Source of the DNA: an uncultured Arenicella sp.
GTDB taxonomy: Bacteria; Pseudomonadota; Gammaproteobacteria; Arenicellales; Arenicellaceae
Assembly: GCA_947499305.1 (NCBI GenBank)
Contig: CANMNN010000029.1
Span: forward strand, 1 to 58,548
Reading direction: 5' to 3'
DNA length: 58,548 bases
Shown here: positions 26,296 through 35,057 of the stretch, piece by piece
How the letters are laid out: every line of letters starts with the position of its first letter
How positions within the stretch are numbered: the stretch's first letter is position 1
Translations under genes and position numbers: made by a program
The notes under the pieces: model-generated
Databases searched by the model: none
Seen by the model: the letters and a program-made list of their open reading frames with translations, nothing else
Told to the model about the DNA's origin: nothing

Positions 26296-27327
26296 TTAAG
26301 AATTAGGGTTGCCCATCAAGGCTTCATGAACCTGATTGAGCAAGGTTTGATTGTGTTTTACCTTTTCAATTACTTGAGCGTATGACAATAGCTCCATTGG
26401 CTGATGACGCTGCTCGGCGGCGATTTGAGCAAGGTACTTCGCATGTTCGAAAAAGATACCGTAAGCCTGCCAAACCGAGTATTTGGGGTCAAACATATGA
26501 GTTGGCAGTGATGCGACACCATTAACTTCAATGACGACAAATTCGCCACGCATAAACGCCGCTTCGTCGGCAGCTTTGACATCTACTCGCCCGAAATTGA
26601 AACCCGGCTGAGAATCGAACACATCGAAAATAGCTTGCTCTAGATCAGGAGTATGCAAATGCATGTCATCTGTAAATTTGCAGCCAAGCGTGTGTGAGCC
26701 AATAAAAGACAAGCGCTTTTCAACTCCTTCTTCTAGGACTTCAGAGGTATCTATGTCTTGCAAAAACGAATTCCAGTGCTTGGTGTAGCGATGATGGTTT
26801 CGAGCGAGTACTGATAGACTGTCGCGACCATTGCCGACCACAGTAGGAAAATGCTTTTGGTTAATACCGGTGATTTTCGGTTTACCATTTTGGCGAATAT
26901 AGAAAACGCCACATTCGTAAGGATTGGGCGTGAATTTTTGCAGAATATAGCCGCCTAGCAAACGCGGAGTGTGCTTTGCTACATCCTCATCGCAAGTAAC
27001 TTTTACGATGCCTTTCCCCACACTACCAACATTCGACTTCAAAATAAGCGGGTATCCATGTTCCGCTACAAAGTCGGCAATCGCCTGTTTTTTATCTTCG
27101 ATGCTCAACTCGCCTTCAATCAAAATACTTGGCAGAAAGTATCGTTGGTCAAACGCCAACTGACTATCAAACTTAGACCCAAGGCCAATTTCACCATGGT
27201 CCATTGCGTAGTTAGCCTTTGCTAAACCCTTAATGCCTACTCGGTTGATCAAACACTGAACACCCAGGTATAGATAGAATGGGAATTCGAATACGCGAGG
27301 GTTCCAAAATTCGTATTTTTTAATCAA
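26296..27327 (-). CDS. ATP-grasp domain protein of unknown function
   Basis: 343 residues. The middle is an ATP-grasp ligase fold: YPLILKSNVGSVGKGIVKV near 95 for ATP binding, and VVIEVNGVASLPTHMF near 265-280 with the metal-binding Glu-x-Asn. No signal peptide. The frame begins with TTG at 27327, with no good ribosome site; I keep it because the conserved N-terminus KKYEFWNPRVFEFPFYLYL starts there. Substrate unknown: relatives in this superfamily join carboxylates to amines or thiols (D-Ala ligases, glutathione synthases). It lies between the MocR gene (69 bases downstream) and tpa (divergent), so it may share their regulation. Confidence 0.7.
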   Translation of the reverse strand: MIKKYEFWNPRVFEFPFYLYLGVQCLINRVGIKGLAKANYAMDHGEIGLGSKFDSQLAFDQRYFLPSILIEGELSIEDKKQAIADFVAEHGYPLILKSNVGSVGKGIVKVTCDEDVAKHTPRLLGGYILQKFTPNPYECGVFYIRQNGKPKITGINQKHFPTVVGNGRDSLSVLARNHHRYTKHWNSFLQDIDTSEVLEEGVEKRLSFIGSHTLGCKFTDDMHLHTPDLEQAIFDVFDSQPGFNFGRVDVKAADEAAFMRGEFVVIEVNGVASLPTHMFDPKYSVWQAYGIFFEHAKYLAQIAAEQRHQPMELLSYAQVIEKVKHNQTLLNQVHEALMGNPNS

Positions 27328-27485
27328 AACGGGTGCCTATTTCTATTTCGGGGCCGACAAATTGAGTCAAACGCGAGCCTATTACTGACCCATTTACGTG
27401 TGAACTAAGCCGCCGATTGTAAGACGGCCTAGTTCAATAATCTAGCGCAATAGCGGTATGTTTCTGGAGGTATTCGATTTATGAA

Positions 27486-27529
27486 TCTGGCTCTATTGCA
27501 CGCTCAAGAATTCTAATAGTCTGGCTCTA
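27486..27529 (+). promoter_or_regulatory. Direct repeats upstream of tpa, possible MocR/TauR site
   Basis: TCTGGCTCTA occurs twice, at 27486-27495 and 27520-27529, 34 bases apart (about three helical turns). In the 311-base gap between the ATP-grasp gene and tpa these are the only clear repeat. The core CTGGCTCTAA differs at two positions from CTGGACYTAA, which I recall as the TauR motif of Rhodobacter. A TTGACC hexamer at 27570-27575 could be a -35 box, but no matching -10 was found. Confidence 0.5.
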
Positions 27530-27638
27530 ATAGCATAATAAAGCGAATTTCCGCCTACCCACTGACATTTTGACCTGACTTTGTCTATTTTTATTGCCTA
27601 ATTGGTAGAAAATATAGGTATTAACATTGGAGTGATTC

Positions 27639-29024
27639 ATGAACAAGCAAACGGTTTCTAATGAACAACAGCAAGCGCTTGTCGCTGACCAAGAGAACGT
27701 GTGGCACCACCTTTCGAATCACACTCCCTTTGAAAAAACAGCGCCGATGATGATGGTCGAAGGAAAAGGCATGCGGGTACGCGATGCAAAAGGCAATGAA
27801 TACCTTGATGCTGCCTCAGGTGGATTATGGACAGTAAACGTTGGCTATGGTCGAGAAAGTATCGCCAAGGCAGTTTATGATCAACTTATCAAAATGAATT
27901 TCTACTCTCAGACGGCAGGTAACCAACCAGCGGCCTTGTTTGCTGAAAAGTTGTTATCAAAAATGCCCGGCATGGGCCGTGTTTACTACTCAAACTCAGG
28001 CTCAGAAGCAAACGAGAAGGCCTATAAAATAGTTCGTCAGATAGCTGAAAAGAAATACGGCGGCAAAAAACACAAAATTTTATTTCGAGAGCGCGACTAT
28101 CATGGCACCACAATTACCGCGCTTAGCTCCACCGGACAATTCGAGCGAAAAAACCAATACGGGCCATTTACTCCGGGCTTTGTGGAGTTTCCACATTGTT
28201 TGGAGTATCGCTCCCAATGGGGCAGCATCGAGAACTACGGCGTTAAAGCGGCAATGGAACTCGAACGAGTGATTCTTGAAGAAGGCCCTGACACCGTTGG
28301 TGCTGTGGTACTTGAACCGATTACCGCGGGCGGCGGTGTAATCACTCCACCTAAAGGTTACTGGGAAACAATTCAAAAGATATGTAATAAGTATGACGTG
28401 TTGATTCACATTGACGAAGTCGTTTGTGGCTTAGGCCGCACAGGCAAATGGTTCGGCTATCAACATTACGGTATCAAGCCTGACATTGTCACCATGGCCA
28501 AAGGCGTTGCGTCAGGCTATGCCGCAATCTCATGTACTGTTACCACTGAAGAAGTATTCGATTGCTTCAAAACCGAAGGTGATGACCGAGATGGTTATTT
28601 TCGGGATGTATCAACCTTCGGAGGATGTACCGCGGGCCCAGCAGCAGCATTAGAGAATATTCGTATTATCGAAGATGAAAATTTGCTTGAGAATGTGCAA
28701 GTTCAAGGTGAATACTTAAAATCAAGATTGCTCGAGCTCAAGGACAAACACCCCATTATTGGTGACGTGAGGGGCAAAGGCTTATTTGTTGGTTTAGAGT
28801 TGGTAAAAGACCGCGACAGCAAAGAGCCCGTAGACGAGAGTTTAGTAATGAAAATCGCCGGACATTGCCAAAATGAAAGCAAGGTACTGATAGGCCGCAC
28901 AAACCGAAGTTTTCGTGAATACAACAATACAATCGCTCTAAGCCCTGCATTAATAGCAACTCAAGCCGATATTGATGAGATTGTAGACGCCTTAGATAAG
29001 GCGCTAAGGACCGTTGCGTCGTAG
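27639..29024 (+). CDS. tpa: Taurine:pyruvate aminotransferase
   Basis: 461-residue class III aminotransferase. The catalytic PLP lysine is Lys288 (TMAKGVASGY) and the ring-binding Asp259 is in IDEVVCG. Stretches characteristic of Tpa are VWHHLSNH, MVEGKGMRVRDAKG, GGLWTVNVGYGRESIA and KKHKILFRERDYHGTT. It moves the amino group of taurine to pyruvate, giving sulfoacetaldehyde (the Xsc substrate) and alanine. A TTGGAG ribosome site precedes the ATG. No alanine dehydrogenase to regenerate pyruvate was seen in this window. Other class III enzymes (omega-amino acid:pyruvate) are close relatives, but the Xsc-SoeABC pathway in the same window supports taurine. Confidence 0.85.
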   Translation: MNKQTVSNEQQQALVADQENVWHHLSNHTPFEKTAPMMMVEGKGMRVRDAKGNEYLDAASGGLWTVNVGYGRESIAKAVYDQLIKMNFYSQTAGNQPAALFAEKLLSKMPGMGRVYYSNSGSEANEKAYKIVRQIAEKKYGGKKHKILFRERDYHGTTITALSSTGQFERKNQYGPFTPGFVEFPHCLEYRSQWGSIENYGVKAAMELERVILEEGPDTVGAVVLEPITAGGGVITPPKGYWETIQKICNKYDVLIHIDEVVCGLGRTGKWFGYQHYGIKPDIVTMAKGVASGYAAISCTVTTEEVFDCFKTEGDDRDGYFRDVSTFGGCTAGPAAALENIRIIEDENLLENVQVQGEYLKSRLLELKDKHPIIGDVRGKGLFVGLELVKDRDSKEPVDESLVMKIAGHCQNESKVLIGRTNRSFREYNNTIALSPALIATQADIDEIVDALDKALRTVAS

Positions 29025-29033
29025 TACTATAAG

Positions 29034-29144
29034 GCATTTATTCTTCAAAGCGACAGCCGGTAAAAAATCCAGAGCGCCTGGCCATTACAAGGTTATTTTT
29101 ATTCAAGTTAGAGGAGAGAATAAATGCTTGTAGACCAGACGCTC
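29034..29144. other. Interleaved inverted repeats (possible RNA pseudoknot) after tpa
   Basis: Four arms alternate: 29034-29044 pairs perfectly (11 of 11) with 29117-29127, and 29072-29083 pairs (10 of 12) with 29133-29144. Because the arms interleave (A, B, A', B'), nested hairpins are impossible and a pseudoknot is the only way for all to pair in one RNA. It fills the convergent gap between tpa and the beta-helix gene. Chance cannot be excluded. Confidence 0.35.
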
Positions 29145-29174
29145 CGAAATACCGTTATCAACGCTTAAATTAGA

Positions 29175-30875
29175 TTACTTACTAACGGACAGGCGCTCTT
29201 CAAGCTGCCACAAATATAAAGACGGTACATCTTTCATGTCATTGTTCAATGCTTCGACGTAAGGGGCTGGTCGATAATCAAGCTTGAATTTTCGATTTCC
29301 GGAGACACCGACAATCCTCGCTCTAGGCCCCTCGGCGAGGCCTTCTAACCTAATCTCGTCATTTCTTAAGGCGCCACCTTGAACTTTGACGTTTAAGTTC
29401 CAAGTGGTATTAAAGCGCCCATGGCCTGGTTGCCAATACCCGGCGCCGCTACCATCCCAGATAGGGTAGTAAGCTCGATTGTTATCGTCTTTAAGCGCTG
29501 TAATATAAAGATGAGTGTTGTCAAAAAGGTTTTGATGATTTGCGCCGGCGTGTTGATCGAGTACGGGCTCAACAAACACATGTGCATTCAAGAACACCGA
29601 CTTGGTCGATTGAGTGTTAAAGCTTAAAGAGTGCTGCAAGGGATTTCGGATCATCAAATTTTGAACAAGCACATTGTGCACATTACCCACATGTACGGCA
29701 TAGTGCCCCTTGCGTTGACCATCACTGTGAATATCTGAAATGGTTACATTAGCGCTATTGTAAGTAAGAATTCCGCTATCGGCATTACGAATGCTGACGT
29801 CGCGAACCCAGCCGTTATATACGCTGGTAAAATAGATTCCGTTATAACCTTGCTCTAGATGGTGACCGAAGCTCGGGGTATTGGGAAACTCGATCGCCAA
29901 ATCTTCGATCCCAACTTCTGACAGGTGATCCCATCTTGCAAACTGCGCCGGTACCTCGTTTGAAATATCGTGCATGAGCGGGTCACTAATGGTTACCGCG
30001 TTACCACTTATTTTGACAATTTCGGTTTTTTGACGCACCAAAGGTCGATCCGGTTTTGTCCAGTGATGCGAACCAATTTTTAGCTTTGTATCGCCGTATA
30101 TCTGTTTTAGCAAGGCGCCATTCTCGCCATCACGATTAAACCATTGAAGCTCAAGAACATCGCCAACACTTACGTTTTCACTGTTCTCAAGCAGGATTGA
30201 ATGAGTCTGCGCTTGGCCCTCAAGCGCACGTGCCACCACGTCAATTGCCGGGTCATTCTTAGCCAAATACGGCGCGGCGCGTGTTCCCTCTTTTTGCACC
30301 CATATAAAGCCCCCACTCCAAGAGTATTCTGAGAATAACTCATCAATATTATTAGCCTTCTCTCTTTGGCGCTTATCGTACTTTGATAGATATTCGGTCA
30401 ACTCTTTAAGCGACTCGCCCTTATCAATCATCGCCAGTGGGCGAGGGAAATAGAGGCTTGTTCCGTCACTCCCTGCACCAAAACCTCGGAGCACGATATC
30501 GCTGCGCTTAATGCGCAGGATCTCTGAAACGATTAATCGCCCCTTAGGGAGCATCAATACAACCGAACCCTTAATACTATTCGCCTTCTCAATTGCCTTT
30601 AAGATGGCAGCAGAATCATCGATACCATCGTTGGCGACCGCACCAAAATCACTGACCTTTACTACGCGTTTTGCCACATTTGGAATCGCTTGCTCACCAT
30701 TTTTATAACCCGCATACGAGAAATCAGGCAAGCGCATTTCGCCCTGCTCAGCTTTGTGCAAGATATCTGGCTTAGCGCTGAGCGACAATGAAAACAGCGA
30801 CGTTGCAATCGCGATAGCCGCACACCTAATCAACCTGTATCGACCTGCTCGATGACTAAATCTGTGAGGCTTCAT
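29175..30875 (-). CDS. Secreted right-handed beta-helix protein, probable polysaccharide lyase
   Basis: About 566 residues from the ATG at 30875, chosen because a signal peptide starts there (basic MKPHRFSHRAGRYR, hydrophobic core AIAIATSLFSLSLSA); the frame is open to 31001. The N-terminal repeat region begins with VSDFGAVANDGIDDSAAILKAI, the pectate-lyase-superfamily pattern, and residues about 330-480 contain the HNVLVQNLMIRNP-type turns of a beta-helix. No catalytic triad could be assigned. It follows the TRAP operon on the same strand (about 127 bases), so it probably makes the uronate-containing products that TRAP imports. It could also be a glycoside hydrolase or epimerase of the same fold. 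Confidence 0.7.
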   Translation of the reverse strand: MKPHRFSHRAGRYRLIRCAAIAIATSLFSLSLSAKPDILHKAEQGEMRLPDFSYAGYKNGEQAIPNVAKRVVKVSDFGAVANDGIDDSAAILKAIEKANSIKGSVVLMLPKGRLIVSEILRIKRSDIVLRGFGAGSDGTSLYFPRPLAMIDKGESLKELTEYLSKYDKRQREKANNIDELFSEYSWSGGFIWVQKEGTRAAPYLAKNDPAIDVVARALEGQAQTHSILLENSENVSVGDVLELQWFNRDGENGALLKQIYGDTKLKIGSHHWTKPDRPLVRQKTEIVKISGNAVTISDPLMHDISNEVPAQFARWDHLSEVGIEDLAIEFPNTPSFGHHLEQGYNGIYFTSVYNGWVRDVSIRNADSGILTYNSANVTISDIHSDGQRKGHYAVHVGNVHNVLVQNLMIRNPLQHSLSFNTQSTKSVFLNAHVFVEPVLDQHAGANHQNLFDNTHLYITALKDDNNRAYYPIWDGSGAGYWQPGHGRFNTTWNLNVKVQGGALRNDEIRLEGLAEGPRARIVGVSGNRKFKLDYRPAPYVEALNNDMKDVPSLYLWQLEERLSVSK

Positions 30876-31002
30876 TTTTGAATTCGGTCGTGTATTTAAC
30901 ATATGTGTGTTTAGTGTTTTTGTTATACGGTCCAGCACCACGTTTGGATAGCAATTACGTTGCTGGGAGTCTGAGCGAGTTCTATAGCGCTGAGATAACA
31001 TC

Positions 31003-32283
31003 CTATTTGAATAACCCAGGAAGCGTTAATGACAAGCTTGGAATAAAGCTAATTAGCATAAGGGCAACAATCAATGCTCCATAAAAAGGAGCAATTGTTC
31101 GAATCGTTTTTTCAATCGGGACTTTGCCCACAGCCGAGCCGACAAAAAGCACGGCCCCCACTGGCGGAGTAACTAGCCCTATACCCAGATTTATCATCAT
31201 GATTATCCCGAAATGCACAGGATCAACCCCAGCTTGAGCCACCACCGGCAAAAAGATGGGTGTAGTGATAACAATCAACGGCGACATATCCATGAACGTG
31301 CCCAGAAACAGCAAGAACACATTGACGATGAGCAAAATTAAGATTGGGTTATCGGTGATGGTGTTAATCAATTCCGCGAGCTTTGTCGGCGCCTCAAGAA
31401 TCGCTAGAGCGTAACCAAATGAGGTGGCCGCACCGATAATCAACAACACCATTGCAGTAATTTTCACCGACTCTTTGGCCGACTCAAATAGCTTTGCGAG
31501 CCCGAGAGTTCGGTAAACCAGCAAACCGATCAAAATTGTATAAACGACTGCAATCGCAGAAGACTCGGTAGCTGTAAAAATACCCGACAAAATGCCGCCC
31601 ATGATGATGATGGCCGTCATCAAACCGGGTATCGCCCAGATAAAGGAGCCAAGCAAAGCACGCCACCCAGGAAAGCGGCCACTCGGATAGTTACGCTTAA
31701 CCGCGACAATCCAAGCCACAACCATGAGCAAGGCGCCAGTTAAAATACCCGGTACAATCCCGGCCAAGAAGAGATCACCAACGGACACCCCTTTGCCTGC
31801 CGACGCAGCGTAGATAATCATATTGTGCGAAGGCGGAATAAGCAGCCCAACAATCGCGGCGGTAACCGTAACGTTGACAGCATAATCTCCATCGTAGCCC
31901 TTTTCTCGCATTAGCGGTGTCAGTGCTGAGCCCATAGCTGATGCGCTCGCAATCGCCGAACCTGACACGGCGCCGAATAGCATTGAAGCACCAATGTTCA
32001 CTCGTCCTAAACCACCTCGACCATGACCAAAAAAACCTTCGGCGACACGTACTAAGCGGTCAGCAATACCTGATCGATACATCAAGTCACCAGCGAATAC
32101 AAAAAACGGTATAGCCATCAGCGTAAAGACACTCATACCCGCCGCCATTCTTTGAAACACAACAACCAACTGAAAGTCGAGCGCAATAAACGTCAGAATT
32201 GACGATGCGAGTAAGGCGAAGGCTACTGGCACGCCCATCAGCAATAAAACGATTAAGGAGATTAATAGTACCGCGAGTTCCAT
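31003..32283 (-). CDS. dctM: TRAP transporter large membrane subunit
   Basis: 426 residues, about twelve hydrophobic segments, of the DctM/SiaM family (start MELAVLLISLIVLLLMGVPVAFALLASSIL; conserved SGSAIASASAMGSALTPLM and GLLIPPSHNMIIYA). It is the sodium-coupled translocating subunit of the tripartite uptake system. It overlaps dctQ by one base. The TRAP genes are divergent from the FAH hydratase/LacI side of the uronate locus and next to the beta-helix lyase, which supports uptake of an oligo- or monomeric sugar acid. Confidence 0.93.
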   Translation of the reverse strand: MELAVLLISLIVLLLMGVPVAFALLASSILTFIALDFQLVVVFQRMAAGMSVFTLMAIPFFVFAGDLMYRSGIADRLVRVAEGFFGHGRGGLGRVNIGASMLFGAVSGSAIASASAMGSALTPLMREKGYDGDYAVNVTVTAAIVGLLIPPSHNMIIYAASAGKGVSVGDLFLAGIVPGILTGALLMVVAWIVAVKRNYPSGRFPGWRALLGSFIWAIPGLMTAIIIMGGILSGIFTATESSAIAVVYTILIGLLVYRTLGLAKLFESAKESVKITAMVLLIIGAATSFGYALAILEAPTKLAELINTITDNPILILLIVNVFLLFLGTFMDMSPLIVITTPIFLPVVAQAGVDPVHFGIIMMINLGIGLVTPPVGAVLFVGSAVGKVPIEKTIRTIAPFYGALIVALMLISFIPSLSLTLPGLFK

Positions 32284-32813
32284 TAGGCGCTCCCTTGGTC
32301 ATTCTGTGGACCATCGACTTGCGTTGAAGAACTGCCTTGTTCACCGAGTTCGTTAACAATTCGTTCAATTGAAAACAAGGCAATTAAAGTGCCTGCGATG
32401 GGTAGCGAGATGTAAACTGCGCCTCGAGGAATACCCAGTGTCGGCACTACGTGCGACCAGGTCCCGATAACAAGTTGATAACCCCAAATAAGCATCGCTA
32501 AGCCGCAAAGGCCGACGACGCCATTAGCGAATATGCGCATGATAGAGCTAACCTTTGCCGGCATGGCGCGCTCCAAAGCCTCTATCCTGATATGAAAACC
32601 CTCGCGCACTCCAGCCGCAGCGGCAAATAGAACATACCAAATCATGAGAACGAGTGCCGCCTGCTCGGACCAATCAGGCGATTCCCTGAGAACGTATCGA
32701 CCGAACACCTGCCAAGTTACGATAGCCGTCATGATTAATAGACCTACTGCCCCGAGCACAATAAATATCTTGGCGAGCTGATGTGATGCACGTCCAATTG
32801 TTTGCCTAATCAC
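32283..32813 (-). CDS. dctQ: TRAP transporter small membrane subunit
   Basis: 176 residues, four membrane helices, DctQ family: first helix at about 15-35 (IFIVLGAVGLLIMTAIVTWQVFGRYVL), the conserved SPDWSEQAALVLMIW segment and the REGFHIRIE segment. It supports DctM and docks the binding protein. One-base overlaps with both dctP and dctM indicate a single translationally coupled operon. The C-terminus (from about 155) is a short Gln/Ser-rich tail, not part of the usual family. Confidence 0.92.
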   Translation of the reverse strand: MIRQTIGRASHQLAKIFIVLGAVGLLIMTAIVTWQVFGRYVLRESPDWSEQAALVLMIWYVLFAAAAGVREGFHIRIEALERAMPAKVSSIMRIFANGVVGLCGLAMLIWGYQLVIGTWSHVVPTLGIPRGAVYISLPIAGTLIALFSIERIVNELGEQGSSSTQVDGPQNDQGSA

Positions 32814-33808
32814 TAGCTGCCCCCTCTCATATTAACGATGTCTTCGATTAATCGTCGCTGCTCTGGCAACACACTCTTGCGATCCCACAGAGGTTTCATT
32901 AAATCTGAAAATTCATTGATATTGTCGACTTCGTTGACTTCCACGCCGCTTGCAATAACGGTTTTACGAGCCTCTTCAACACGCTCAGCCCACAAGCCTC
33001 GCATAATTCCAACCGATTGCTGTGCGCTCTGCATCACCGCTGCCTGATCAGAATCACTTAGTGAACGCCAGCGATGTTGAGACATCACCAACACTTCAGG
33101 TGCCATAACATGCCGAGTCAGCGTGTAATACTGAGCCACCTCGAAATGCCGCCCAGCTTCATACGAAGGCCAGTTGTTTTCAGCGCCGTCTATCACGCCC
33201 TGAACCAAGCTTTGATATACCTCTCCCAGATACATTGGCGTGGCATCGGCGCCAAGAGCATTGATCATTGATACGTAGACATCTGAATTTTGTACGCGGA
33301 GCTTCATGCCCTGCATATCGTCGGGAGTGCGTATTGGCCCTTTGGTGTTGTAGAACGAGCGCATACCAGAATCGTAATAACACAGGCCGGCTAGGCCATG
33401 AGCCTCTAAGGAATTTAGGATATTCTTGCCAGGCTCACCATCTAAAGAGCGATGTAAATGCGCTTCGTCTTTGAAAAGAAATGGCAAACATGGAACCACT
33501 GTCATAGGTGCTATGGAGTTAAGAGGTGCCGCGTTAACACGATTGATATCAAGCCCGCCAAAGATTGTTATTTCAAGTGTATCTCGCTCCGAACCTAACT
33601 GACCGCCGGCATAAACTTTAATATCCAAGCGCCCATCAGTTTTCTCCGCCAACAATTTACTCATTGCTTCAACGGCCTTTACCGTGGGGTAATCTGGCAA
33701 ATGGTGGTCTGAGGCATAGAGCGATCGGCCACGATTATCTCCGCAGCCTGTAGCACTTAATATGCCGACGCCTGCCAGTGTGCCGAGAGCTTTTCTTCTG
33801 GTAACCAT
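32813..33808 (-). CDS. dctP: TRAP transporter substrate-binding protein, probable uronate type
   Basis: 331 residues, DctP family. The N-terminus has a lipobox (LSATGC, Cys22), and the preceding TRRKALGTLAGVG looks like a twin-arginine signal, so it may be an exported, folded lipoprotein in the periplasm. Substrate loops include QGVIDGAENNWPSY and LRVQNSDVY, common in uronate/aldonate-binding DctPs. First gene of dctPQM. The 200-base gap to the divergent hydratase gene carries a LacI-type operator. The substrate is inferred from neighbours (KduD, KdgK, lyase); taurine uptake by TRAP (tauKLM in other species) was considered and is less likely here. Confidence 0.9.
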   Translation of the reverse strand: MVTRRKALGTLAGVGILSATGCGDNRGRSLYASDHHLPDYPTVKAVEAMSKLLAEKTDGRLDIKVYAGGQLGSERDTLEITIFGGLDINRVNAAPLNSIAPMTVVPCLPFLFKDEAHLHRSLDGEPGKNILNSLEAHGLAGLCYYDSGMRSFYNTKGPIRTPDDMQGMKLRVQNSDVYVSMINALGADATPMYLGEVYQSLVQGVIDGAENNWPSYEAGRHFEVAQYYTLTRHVMAPEVLVMSQHRWRSLSDSDQAAVMQSAQQSVGIMRGLWAERVEEARKTVIASGVEVNEVDNINEFSDLMKPLWDRKSVLPEQRRLIEDIVNMRGGS

Positions 33809-33900
33809 AGAGTATTAGTTCTTAATTATTATAGTGATGGTAATTGGTCCGATTGCGGCGCCAAAATCGCTTTCGTTATTTATGCAGTTTGAAATTGATT

Positions 33901-33942
33901 TTGAAAAGCTTACGTTTATGCCATAGAATGACACCGGTTACC
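33901..33942 (+). promoter_or_regulatory. Promoter with LacI/GntR-type operator upstream of the FAH hydratase
   Basis: TTGAAA (33901-33906), a 17-base spacer and TAGAAT (33924-33929) form a good sigma-70 promoter. The operator-like TGACACCGGTTACC (33929-33942) begins on the last base of the -10 box. The same 14 bases occur at 36333-36346 in the same position. The core resembles the E. coli GntR site (TGTTACCGGTAACA). The site lies between the divergent TRAP operon and the hydratase gene, so it could control both. Confidence 0.7.
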
Positions 33943-34008
33943 TAAGATACATTAAAAACAGTTCTGGGTGCAACATCAATTAAAATCAAAGTCAACTTTA
34001 AGGTTTAA

Positions 34009-34839
34009 ATGAAACTAGAAGACAAGCATTCAGAGCAAGATATTGCCGCAATTTCTAACACTATCACTCAAGCTCGCGTTACACGCACGGGCCTGCCGGA
34101 GTTTCCGGGAGAGCTTCCAAAAACACTTGAAACTGCCTACAAAATTCAAGACTGCAGCATCGCCCATTGGGACGACAAAATTGTTGGTTGGAAAGTTGGC
34201 GGTATACCAACCCACCTTCAAGACACCTTTAAATGCGACCGTTTAAGTGGCCCGATTTATGCATCTAGTGTAAAAAACTACCTTGCTGGCGGGATTACTC
34301 AAATGCCCGTTTTTAAAAACGGTTTTGCTGCGATCGAAGCTGAATTCATCATCCAGTTAAAGGACGTATCAGGACTCCCGGCTAGCGGCCTAAACGAACA
34401 ACAAATCATTGACTCGATAGATAAAATTTACATCGGCGCTGAAATTGCTAGCAGCCCTATTCAAAATATAAACGACTTTGGGCCGGTCGCACCAATCAGT
34501 GACTTCGGCAATAACGCAGGCATGGTCATCGGACCAGAAATAGAGAACTGGCGGGCCATAGATCTCTCAGCCATTGATGTAACTGTTGTCATAGACGGGC
34601 AAACTCATGGGCCAACAACAACCCAAGCCAACTTAGCAGGCCCCTATGGTGCGGCTAAATTTTTAATTGAACAACTGAAAACACGCGGCTACACCATTGA
34701 ACCAGGCACTTACATTTCTAGTGGAGCCATTACCGGCGTGCACGATTCACGCGTAGGCAGCACCTCAACCGTCACGTTTGAAGGCTTCGGCTCGTTTGAT
34801 CTGAGCCTTATATCCAACGATTTAGTAGCCAACGATTAA
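34009..34839 (+). CDS. FAH-family 2-keto-4-pentenoate hydratase-like enzyme
   Basis: 276 residues of the fumarylacetoacetate-hydrolase/MhpD family: GWKVGGIP near 63, EAEFIIQL near 108, IYIGAEIASSPI near 140 and the C-terminal GTYISSGAITGVH are the conserved blocks, with acidic residues that bind Mg or Mn. Members hydrate 2-keto-pentenoates or cleave acylpyruvates. In this uronate locus it could act on a 2-keto-3-deoxy sugar acid intermediate (for example a diketo acid hydrolase or a dehydratase) rather than an aromatic intermediate; no aromatic genes are nearby. It has a LacI-type operator in its promoter. Confidence 0.75.
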   Translation: MKLEDKHSEQDIAAISNTITQARVTRTGLPEFPGELPKTLETAYKIQDCSIAHWDDKIVGWKVGGIPTHLQDTFKCDRLSGPIYASSVKNYLAGGITQMPVFKNGFAAIEAEFIIQLKDVSGLPASGLNEQQIIDSIDKIYIGAEIASSPIQNINDFGPVAPISDFGNNAGMVIGPEIENWRAIDLSAIDVTVVIDGQTHGPTTTQANLAGPYGAAKFLIEQLKTRGYTIEPGTYISSGAITGVHDSRVGSTSTVTFEGFGSFDLSLISNDLVAND

Positions 34840-35057
34840 CGCGCATAATTTCAACCAAGAGGTTCAGGGTCCCAAACTACCTCCTTGCACTATTTCTCAG
34901 ACAAGACATGGAGATGATCTATAACGAGTCGAAAAACGAAAAGATAGTAGCAACTTACGCAATACGATAGACTGCACACTGTGCAAAAAACACTGTAAAC
35001 CAAGGCCCTATGAAGTAAGGCCGTTAAACTGAGTTTGTATTTATCGATGTATAAGGT

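Noticed and set aside
27579..27596. Shared TTTGTCTATTTTTA word before tpa and before the M23 peptidase gene (49274-49290)
   Set aside because: AT-rich, only 14 bases, and the two genes are functionally unrelated; most likely chance.
31003..33808. TRAP transporter as a taurine importer
   Set aside because: TauKLM-type TRAP systems exist, but this operon shares its neighbourhood with uronate genes and a LacI-type operator; uronate uptake is more likely.
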